From assembly GCA_024195585.1 (NCBI GenBank), contig SWBL01000485.1, forward strand, positions 1 to 28,120: a DNA stretch of 28,120 nt, given 5' to 3'. The stretch is from Aureobasidium sp. EXF-3400 (lineage: Eukaryota; Ascomycota; Dothideomycetes; Dothideales; Saccotheciaceae). The notes under the pieces were generated by a model, which saw only the letters and a program-made list of their open reading frames with translations, was not told the DNA's origin and made no database searches. This document shows, piece by piece, positions 20,984 to 28,120 of the stretch; the first letter of the stretch is position 1, and every line of letters starts with the position of its first letter. Position numbers and translations under genes: made by a program.

Positions 20984-21982
20984 CTACTTGTTGTTGGCCA
21001 TCAGACTCAGGAAGACACCCCAACCGATGCCGATGACGCCACCGAAGACTGTACGGTGTTCAAAGGGAACAAGGGTGAAGCTGATGATTGACACAAGAGG
21101 CCAGAGCTTCTGACCAGCGAACAGAAGTGGGAAGAAATCCTGCGCAGTTGTCAGTGAGATGTGTCAATGCGTGCGTCAATATAGGGCGGCATATACCGTG
21201 CGCAGTGCAGAGAGAGCAGTGTCAAGCGACTGGCCCTTCAGGAAAGCAATGCCGACAATGAACAAGGCGTTGTTGATGACGGCACCGAAGGTCTGATCCA
21301 GAGCGAACTTGATAGCGGTGTTCTTGATGCTCAAAGCCTTGGGGTGCGAGGAAGCAGGGGGCTGAGCAAATGTGGTATCGATCTTCTTCTCAACAGCTTG
21401 ACCATCGTGGGTGCTGAAGGTCTGGGCGCGAGTGGGAGGTTTGGCCAGAGGGGACTGGTTGATGCCAGCGCGAGCCTCGAGCTCCTTTGCCTTTGCCTTG
21501 ACGGTATCGACGCCCTCGCTAGCGCGACGTCTAGCGTTCTTGACAGCGTCACTATCTGCCAGAGCTGTGGTGGCTGCCGAAGCCTTCTGCAGGACAGGGG
21601 CTGCCGTCTCTTCAATGCGCTGCAGAGTGGGAGCAGCGGCGTCGAGGGCGGCCTTGACTCGAGGCTGTTGAGCGATGCTTGCGACGGTACCGGCATCATC
21701 GGGCGAGGTGTAGCCGGGGAAGGTAGATTCCATCCATGACTGCCAGAGGTAATTGGGTGGGCACGAGATGAGTGTGAATGCTACGAAGGTGACCAACGGG
21801 CCTGAGTCGAGGCTGTAGCCATGCTGCACAAACGAGTCAGTCCGGTGCGACACCAATTGCGAGAGCAGTGGAAGGTCTTGTGTACTTACGCCTGCGCGGT
21901 GACAAGAGATGAGCTGAGCGAGGATGTTCGAGATGGCGCTCAGAACTGCGGCTTGGATGGTTGCTTTCACGATTGGTTCCAT
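20984..21982 (-). CDS. Mpv17/PMP22 family membrane protein with an internal helical insert
   Basis: Three exons on the minus strand: 21890-21982, 21197-21823 and 20984-21139 (291 aa; phase 0 at both introns). The N-terminus (MEPIVKATIQAAVLSAISNI) forms the first membrane helix. The next (GPLVTFVAFTLISCPPNYLW) precedes FPGY. Residues about 75-175 are an Ala/Lys/Glu-rich, probably helical insert (RVKAALDAAAPTLQRIEETA, VKNARRRASEGVDTVKAKAK). The rest is the family signature: FALDQTFGAVINNALFIVGI, then LWPLVSIISFTLVPFEHRTV and GIGWGVFLSLM. Family members sit in the mitochondrial inner or peroxisomal membrane and may form channels; typical ones have about 180-200 residues, so this one is longer by the insert. 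An upstream in-frame ATG exists, but the ATG at 21982 fits the first helix and gives no extra intronic sequence. Confidence 0.87.
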
Positions 21983-22514
21983 CTCGACACGCTGCGGATG
22001 ACGAAATGCTGGAGTATCTTTGTTACTTAGGCGAGGTACCGCGAGAATGTAGACCGAGGTGATGAATAGTGGGATGCGATGAAGCAAAATAAAGAATTGA
22101 ACACTTCGAGCTCTCTTTTGACAGAGGTGAGAGTGTTCCAGTGCTTTACGATGAAAAAGGAAGGTGCCCCTTCGTCATTCACTTGCTTTCGCGTGGGTGA
22201 AGCTGTCCAAACTGACAACCACCCCCTATCTAAAAACTCTCACAACAATTTCTGCCACAAGGATTTCTCGCTCACTTCACTGTAACCTCAAATCGAGTCC
22301 TCACTACAGACAGACATACACGTTGTCAACACTTGTGTAATATATTCAACTGCTGGTACATTGCTGAAGACGAGCTTAACTTTGGCCAAGGATAGTAGTT
22401 GAGAGTGTATCAGACTATCAGTACAAGACGGATGGCACTTCAGTGTAAGCCGAAAGCGATGTGATCGTCCACTAAGAGAGCAATTCAGATTATCGGTACA
22501 AGACGGAGAGTATC
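21983..22514. other. Mpv17-family promoter and 3' flank of the MFS gene
   Basis: 532 bases. The right half holds the downstream copy of the tandem repeat containing a second version of the MFS last exon (22412-22480). The left half is the promoter and leader of the minus-strand Mpv17-family gene. No other gene seen. Confidence 0.5.
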
Positions 22515-22555
22515 TCAGTGCAAAACGACGGCGATATGGTCGTCCACTAAGAAGA
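22412..22555 (-). repeat. Tandem duplication carrying the last exon of the MFS gene
   Basis: Two units 75 bp apart, 22412-22480 and 22487-22555, about three quarters identical over 69 bp (17 differences by eye, mostly transitions). On the minus strand each contains a 3' splice site (ttcttag or tctcttag) followed by a 32-nt exon ending in TGA. The gene-proximal copy (22515-22546) reads DDHIAVVLH; the distal copy (22440-22471) reads DDHIAFGLH. Both are in the same phase relative to the donor at 22598-22599, so either could serve as the terminal exon. Confidence 0.8.
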
Positions 22556-24816
22556 GTTAGCTTATCGATATTCCATCGATATCATGAAGCGGTACTTACT
22601 GTACTTGTTGATATCCCCCAGGAAGCAGGCTGCGATGATGGATACGGCTCCGAAAGCGATCGACGCGTAATAGACATACTTGTATGCCTCTGCGTAAGCC
22701 AATCTTCCCGCAAGCACAACCATCTCGTATGCTCCAGGCACACCCTTGATACCCGGTAGTGTCTCCAGTTCTGTCAGCAAGCTCGCTCCTGTAAGCTCGA
22801 TCGCCGCTTTGATCACGACAGGGCTTGTGATGTTGAGTTTGTATATCATCGTTCCGCCGATGTAGTGTGTGGCCGCTGGCACGAACTTGTTTATAAATAT
22901 GTTAAAGTAGACAGTGTAACCAATAGAGCCACCGATCACGCGAATTGCCAGAGTGAGTGCTGCTACGGTCGCGATTAAATCGTCGGGCGTGATGATCGCT
23001 ATAAAAACTGTTAGCGATTGCTCTATCAGACCGTGTCACCACACGGAGCGGTGAAGATTTATGCCAGTCCCCATTATCACTCTTGTGCCCACAATAGCGT
23101 CTTCACTTACTTGTGATAATCGAAGCGGGGACGACGATGCCGCCGATACCCAGGCCAGCGACCACAAGGATTCCCCAGAGTTGGCTCATGTTGTCCACAC
23201 GAGCGATCGAAAGTGCTCCACAGCCGGCTGTCATAAGAACTGAAGAGACGATCATCAAAGCCTTGATGTGTCCACGGAACACCGACAGAAGCCAGAGGAC
23301 GATACAAGCGCCGGCGAGGATGGAGAAACCGATGGGAAGTCCACGAATGCCTACGCCACTATCAGAAAGTCAGCATCGACTGTACTCGTTTAATAAAGTC
23401 ATCCTTAGAGTCTTACACCGGATCGTGACCGTATACATTACTAATGGGCAGTCAGCATCGGTTCTACACACTTCAGAATCATGTCCTTACAAGGATTCCG
23501 TAGGGAAGAACATAAGTATACTAAAGAAGTTGGCACCCTAAAGCAAGGTATGGTTAGCATAATGTATAAAAACGGTTGGTAAGACCATCTTACACTAATG
23601 AAAGTGATAAGTAAGGTTAGAGCCAAGATTCGAGGCTCTTGACGGAGCCTCTTAGGAAACATCGGGTACTTGGCTCCGTAGGCTTCCCAAAAGCCAAAGG
23701 CTATGAGAAGTACAGCTCCTAGAATCAGGGGTACAAGCACGTGAGCACTGCTCCATGGGTATTGGTAACCACCCCATTCTACAAAACATTAGTTATGTCC
23801 GAGGCTTCCAAGACCTGAGAACTTACGCATGCCTGCCATGAAAAGAATCATGCCGCTGACGCTGAGAAAGCCGCCAACAAAGTCGACTTGCTTGAGGACT
23901 TCTGCCTTTGAGAGTCCCTGAGAGTTGACTCTGGGAGGGGGGAAGTAGAACACGGCGGTCAGAACGACTATCGAGTAATTAGTGGTAATCTCTGCGAGCG
24001 AACATAGTGTATATCTTACGACCGATGAATGCCCAGATGGCGCAGAGTGCGCCAACCCATCGCCACGAAGAATTGGCAGCTATCAGTTGTCCCCAAAGTA
24101 CACTGGGACAGAAGGGTAGGATAGTGAAGATGAGTATCGCTACATACTTGCCCCTCTTTGCGGTAGGAGCAAGCTCGCTTGTGGCTGCTAGGGCGGTGAG
24201 CTCATTGATGCCGGCGCCTATACCTGCGAAGACCATGCCGCCAATGAAGACATTCATGGTATGAGCAGTAGAGCAGATAATCATCCCCAACAACACAAAT
24301 GCAGCGCCAGAGATGGCGACGTATCTTCGACCAAAGATATCGCTGAGCGAGCCAACGAATGGACAGACTGCCGCCAAAGACAAGAGGTTTGCCAGAACGA
24401 GCCAGATCCAGCGATCGGCGCCGCCAATGTCTGCGTAGATATAAGGAGGGATCTGGAAATCAGTACAGCACGTTCCACCAGAGGACTAGGCGACTTACTC
24501 CTCCAAACAGGTAGACGGGAATCTGAGAGCCAGTCCAGAGGAATGCCATAGCAATAAGACTCATCATACGTTTAAGTGACATGGGAGGCTCAGTGTAATG
24601 ATCTAGACTGATTAGCCATCATGAAGTCTATCAGACTAGAGGATGTTTACCTTGGTCATCGTTGTCGATACGGAGGCCATCTTTTTCGAGGTAACCAGCA
24701 TGACCGCGCTCAGAGTCTCTTGTCTGGACTCGCTCAATGTGCTGGGTGGCTTCTTTGTCTCCGGGAAGGGACTCAGACTCATTCGAGCGCCTGCTAGCCC
24801 CGGTACGGCCAGCCAT
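22515..24816 (-). CDS. MFS transporter of the TRI12 family (14-TM efflux/siderophore-type)
   Basis: Ten exons on the minus strand: 24651-24816, 24499-24602, 24020-24452, 23827-23967, 23594-23778, 23491-23537, 23417-23440, 23111-23358, 22600-22998 and 22515-22546 (592 aa; all phases agree). A hydrophilic N-terminus (about 70 residues) precedes the membrane region. MFS motif A appears as GSLSDIFGRRYVA (about 124-136). Family-specific stretches are WGGYQYPW, LLITFISGANFF, the 24-nt microexon with NVYGHDP, then GVGIRGLPIG and VPASIITTI(I)TPDD. The protein ends in FLGDINKYMDDHIAVVLH, where the last Met codon is split by the final intron. TRI12-family carriers export small molecules (first known from trichothecene producers) or move siderophores; substrate cannot be read from sequence, and no biosynthetic genes lie nearby. 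Parts of the gene are duplicated twice: its last exon in tandem, and exons 6-7 beside LAS17. Confidence 0.92.
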
Positions 24817-25168
24817 GATAGTATGGTAGGGGGTGTATGGAAACAGGTGACTCAGGAATTAGTGTTGCAACTCAAGGGATGGAGCGTGGATAGCTATGGA
24901 GAAGCACCTACCTTTTATGTTCAAAGCAAACACCTGAGTATGGCTTTGGAGCTACTGCAAGGATTCGACACGCGACCAGAATTGTGCCTGTGTGACAAGG
25001 GAAGATAGACCGATATGTGGGGATGCAGTTCATGATTGGTAGATCAGTAGCAATATTGTCAATTGACGCCGTTGAGGGCAATGTTGGAGGTCGGAGCCGA
25101 GGCTTGACTGGGTTAAGAAAGATGTGTCGCCCGTAGTAGAAGCTTATTTAGTTCAAGACATGGTAGAT
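24817..25168. other. MFS promoter region
   Basis: About 350 bases upstream of the minus-strand MFS start. An open plus-strand frame crosses the first exon and this region but is a shadow. I looked for an ATCWGATAA-type GATA site, as found at iron-regulated siderophore genes, and did not see one. Confidence 0.4.
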
Positions 25169-26005
25169 TCAGCGCCACCTAATATTCTGCGGAGCAGCAG
25201 GTACACGCCTGCTTAAAGCATCCAGGATATCTTCGGTCGTGCATGTCAATGCTGCAGATTTTTCTGATATGTCTATCTTGACTTGTCCCTTCGACGACCT
25301 TGCGAACCATACATACGAGTCAGCCATCCGCTTATAGCTTGAGGCGAGAGCCCTACGAGAAGATTGTTGATGCGATACTTGAGGAGAAGTAGCTGTTTAG
25401 AAAGCCGAGGACAGCAAGCGGCATATTGCACAGACCGTCTTCCCCGCGTGTGAGACCGAGTTTGCGGAGTAGAGTTTGTGGGGAACTGGGGCAGGCTCGT
25501 GCCTCGGTCCTTGACTCAGGAGATAATTTGGGTCAAGACAGTCTTGCCTTCTAGAAGGTTGCTTGCTATGGCATCCTGTAAGAAATCTTCCATTGTAAGC
25601 AAGTGAACATGCTCGCATACGTAGGTCTGTTCAGAAATCCAAGACCTCTAGCCAATATCTTTGGCTGTTTGGGCCTTAGGGTACGTAGACTGTGCTGAAC
25701 GGATTCATTCACCGTGATTGGTATATACTAAAAGCAAGCTCGAGGACCTGAACAGTTTTAGCTAGAGTGTGAACATCTCCGGCGTTTCTAAATCGGAGCA
25801 AAAGCCAAAACTGTGTCTTTCCATACATGTCTATGCACGGCTCTGCACAATGCGGGAGACTGGAAAGTCAAAACGATGCCGCTAGAAAGTCCTGGGTGTC
25901 TGAACATTCGTATGGATCCTCTCAATCAAGCTGTTAGACACCTCATTGGGTCCACATACCAATCAGGTGCGTGTCAGCTACTAGGTATGTGGTTAGGCGG
26001 GTGCT
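25169..26005 (-). pseudogene. Apparently decayed protein-coding sequence, family unknown
   Basis: Read on the minus strand, this stretch gives long protein-like segments broken by stops and frame changes. In order: NEVSNSLIERIHTNVQTPRT and RHRFDFPVSRIVQSRA (around 25930-25820), MERHSFGFCSDLETPEMFTL, then WISEQTYVCEHVHLLTMEDF continuing into LQDAIASNLLEGKTVLTQII and a stop (around 25510). In a second frame come LRKLGLTRGEDGLCNMPLAV and LGFLNSYFSSSIASTIFS. A third gives RRALASSYKRMADSYVWF and a final piece ending in QNIRWR at the TGA 25169-25171. At least four in-frame stops and two frame changes would have to be removed, more than plausible introns explain. I cannot name the family. The alternative is chance open sequence, but the continuity of one frame over several hundred bases argues against that. 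Confidence 0.4.
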
Positions 26006-26122
26006 GGCGATGACCTAAAAGTCTTGGCAATCGACGTTGGATCCTGACAGCAACTTCCTCCACAATCACCTAAACAACTACATCAATCTCGTTGAATTCA
26101 TCAAACCTCTTTGCATATCACA

Positions 26123-27198
26123 ATGAGCAACGACAAGCAGCTCTCAGCACTCGTTCTGATCGCAGATGGTTCCGAGGAGATTGAGACGGTAACCCCCTTG
26201 GAGTAAGTGGCTGCATTTTGATATCAACAGGTAAAATGCCTCGGCTTACTTGAATGAAGTGTCTTGGTACGAGCCGGTTTTACATCAGTAAAATCTGTGG
26301 GTGTCAACCTTAAGAATCCTCTTTACGCCGAGTAAGTCAATCTGGTGCAGCCGCGTTGTCGATCTATCATCAAATTTGGTTCGTGAATATCTGGATGGCA
26401 AAGAGCTTTCATGAGGAAGGAATTGGTAAACGCATTCCGACCAATGGACGAGTCTTCCAAGATCTGAGAGGCGTACCATTCCATGGTATGGGGCTCCACG
26501 TCGACAGGATCTCCGCACTTGACCAGGAGCATCGACAATCTAGCAGCTAGCCATCACACTGCAACCGTTGAGGTTCCCGAGACACAGCAATCTTTGGGTC
26601 TTCCACCTGCTCACCACGAGAAACTGTCATACCGTATTTGAGTCTGAGAAAGACCTGAATGTTGATTGATCTAGCACAAGATCGGCTAGCTTGATCTCAG
26701 ATCTCTAACATGACTTGCAGGTGCTCCCGCGGAATCAAGATTATTCCTGACATCCCCTCACCACACGAAATCCCTGATCGTCTCGTCGATGCAGCGGACA
26801 TTCTGATCCTGCCAGGAGGTGGACCCGGAGCGAAGACCTTTTGTCAGAGCGAGGAAGTTCTACGCCTGATTCGCGAGTTCCGAAACGAAGGGAAATGGGT
26901 GGCAGCAATCTGTGCCGGAACCACAGCCCTGGTCGAGAGTGTCAAGTCGCCACGTGCTGAGGGCGAGGCTGCTAAGAAATGCAAGGTCACATCGCACCCG
27001 TCAGTCAAGCAGGAAATCGTCGACGCTGGCTGGAGCTACGCGGATGACAGCGAAAGGGTTGTAATTGACGGCAAGATCATCACAAGCAGAGGACCGGGTA
27101 CGGCATTGCTCCTCGCGCTGACGATTGTTGAAAAGTTGGCCGGCAAGGCGAAGAGAGATGAAGTCCAAGGACCGATGATCTGCGCCGAGACTCTGTGA
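26123..27198 (+). CDS. DJ-1/PfpI family protein (PARK7-like)
   Basis: Three exons: 26123-26202, 26260-26331 and 26721-27198 (209 aa; human DJ-1 is 189). The first strand and loop ALVLIADGSEEIETVTPL contain E21, equivalent to DJ-1 Glu18. The nucleophile elbow reads WVAAICAGTTAL with C115 (DJ-1 Cys106), and TSHPSVK supplies H143 (DJ-1 His126). LILPGGGPGAK and ITSRGPGTALLLAL are other conserved family loops. Members act as glyoxalase III/deglycase-type or redox-sensing proteins in the cytosol and mitochondria; which activity applies here is not visible. Intron 1 is 57 nt, but intron 2 is 389 nt, the longest in the window, and contains open frames on both strands. Splice phases agree and the joined protein runs smoothly across it (NPLYAE-CSRGIKIIPD). 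Confidence 0.92.
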
Positions 27199-27587
27199 GC
27201 AAGGCAACGGAGAACAATGTGGAGTTAGCCCATTCAACCAGTATGAACGTGGAGAAGAATTCAGGAATGCTGGTCCTGGTACAGAGGTTATGATTCTACG
27301 CTCACGTCAAAGCAGTCACCGTGATGGTGATTATAAAGAAATGGTCCATAGAGTGAACAGAAACATGGAGTCATTTAATTTTCGAAATGCATTTCAGAGG
27401 CCTATCGTGAACGCATTGTGGGTGCGCCTCCAGACGTGTGCGGGGGCGGCTTTTTGATAATTTCCCTAAGGCATGAGAAGTGCGAAAAAAGTCGGTATAA
27501 GTAACGAAGATGCATTTTCCCATGCCGTGCCTCAGCCTGCGCCTAAACGACAATCAAACCACATCAAACCGCAAGAATTCCAGCTGC
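27199..27587. other. Intergenic between convergent genes
   Basis: 389 bases between the DJ-1-like stop and the eL24 stop. Contains both 3' UTRs. No repeat or gene seen; short open frames overlap and lack features. Confidence 0.5.
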
Positions 27588-28120
27588 TTAACGGGACTTG
27601 GCGGCGACCTTGACGGGTGCACCCTTGGCGCCCTGCTTGCTGGCAATCTTGCCGGCCTGGCCCTTTGCGGCAGAGGCGGCGTTCTTTGCCTTGTTGGCCT
27701 TCTTCTCGGACTCGGACTCGGTCTTCTTGGCCTTGCCCTCCTTGATGGCGGCGGCGCGGGCGGCGGCACGAGCCTCGGGGCGCTGCGAACGGCGCTCCTT
27801 GATCACATCGAGCGAAGCACCAACGATGGCACGCTGGTTCTTGACGGTGCGGCGAGTGCGCTTCTTGGCGACCTCCTGTATAACGAAAGTCCATCAGTCA
27901 CTGTTCTTGGTTTCGTTCTGTGTGTGTGTTTGCGCAATCCAAGCAGCGGCGGCGGATATGTGTCGGGTTCATGTCGATCGGCGGTGTGCGCGCGAGCTTG
28001 CTGGTTGGCGGATAGGGCGACGGGCGGATGGGCGACTGACCTCTGAGATACCCTTCTTGTGCTGTCTGCGGTAAAGGACGGTCCAGGAGATCTTGCGGGG
28101 GTTCTTGCGCTGGAGGAAGA
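27588..28120 (-). CDS. RPL24: Ribosomal protein eL24 (60S), 5' end outside window
   Basis: Two exons are visible on the minus strand: 28041-28120 (cut by the window edge) and 27588-27875, joined across a 165-nt phase-0 intron. The sequence reads [20 protein letters not shown] then KKGISE at the end of the first visible exon. It continues [40 protein letters not shown] and an Ala/Lys-rich tail ending KVAAKSR. This is the conserved central part and C-terminal extension of eL24, which lies at the subunit interface of the large ribosomal subunit. The N-terminal zinc-finger-like half is outside the window. The long intron fits ribosomal protein genes in fungi, which often keep larger introns. A plus-strand Gly/Leu-rich open frame over the same bases is a shadow. 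Confidence 0.95.

Noticed and set aside
23441..23740. Reading straight through 23592 as coding in the MFS gene
   Set aside because: The continued frame loses all family motifs; splicing at GTAAGA restores GANFF and VYGHDPV with correct phases.
27510..28074. Two long plus-strand frames rich in Gly, Leu and Ala
   Set aside because: They lie over the eL24 exon and intron and are shadows of its Ala/Lys-rich codons.
1..28120. CRISPR arrays, bacterial operons, insertion sequences or viral genes
   Set aside because: No regularly spaced identical repeats, transposase, integrase, reverse transcriptase or viral domain was found; gene structure is eukaryotic throughout.

Overview
The window is nuclear DNA from a filamentous ascomycete (Pezizomycotina, probably Dothideomycetes; the class is only an inference). 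Genes are spaced about 0.4-2 kb apart on both strands. Most have short GT-AG introns of about 45-60 nt with CTAAC/CTGAC-like branch sites, and the proteins match ascomycete families. There are no operons, CRISPR arrays, rRNAs or intact transposons, and I found no tRNA I can support. Every multi-exon model below was assembled by eye; in each, the exon lengths sum to a multiple of three.

Layout: (1) 1-124, acidic C-terminus of an unidentified plus-strand gene. (2) 660-2529, WASP/LAS17 actin nucleation promoter. (3) 2536-2795, an antisense relic of an MFS transporter gene lying against the LAS17 stop codon. (4) 3569-4447, mitochondrial-type HotDog thioesterase-like protein. (5) 4841-6528 (minus), GH76 DFG5/DCW1 cell-wall protein. 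(6) 8165-8630, synaptobrevin-type v-SNARE. (7) 9439-11203, unrecognised gene with a suspicious intron. (8) 11204-13353, gene-poor stretch with degenerate TTTTATAGC repeats. (9) 13354-18222, P4-ATPase flippase of the DNF type. (10) 18675-20618, signal peptide peptidase-like intramembrane protease. (11) 20984-21982 (minus), Mpv17/PMP22 family protein. (12) 22515-24816 (minus), ten-exon TRI12-family MFS transporter with a tandemly duplicated last exon. (13) 25169-26005 (minus), an apparently decayed gene. (14) 26123-27198, DJ-1/PfpI protein with an unusually long second intron. (15) 27588-28120 (minus), ribosomal protein eL24, cut by the window end.

Functional links: LAS17, the v-SNARE and the DNF flippase all act in endocytosis and secretory-vesicle recycling at growth sites in fungi, and the GH76 protein builds the wall there; that these lie within 18 kb may be chance. 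The most interesting signals concern the MFS gene. A piece of it (or of a close paralogue), with exon-intron structure preserved, sits about 20.8 kb away next to LAS17. Separately, its last coding exon is duplicated in tandem, each copy with its own 3' splice site and stop.
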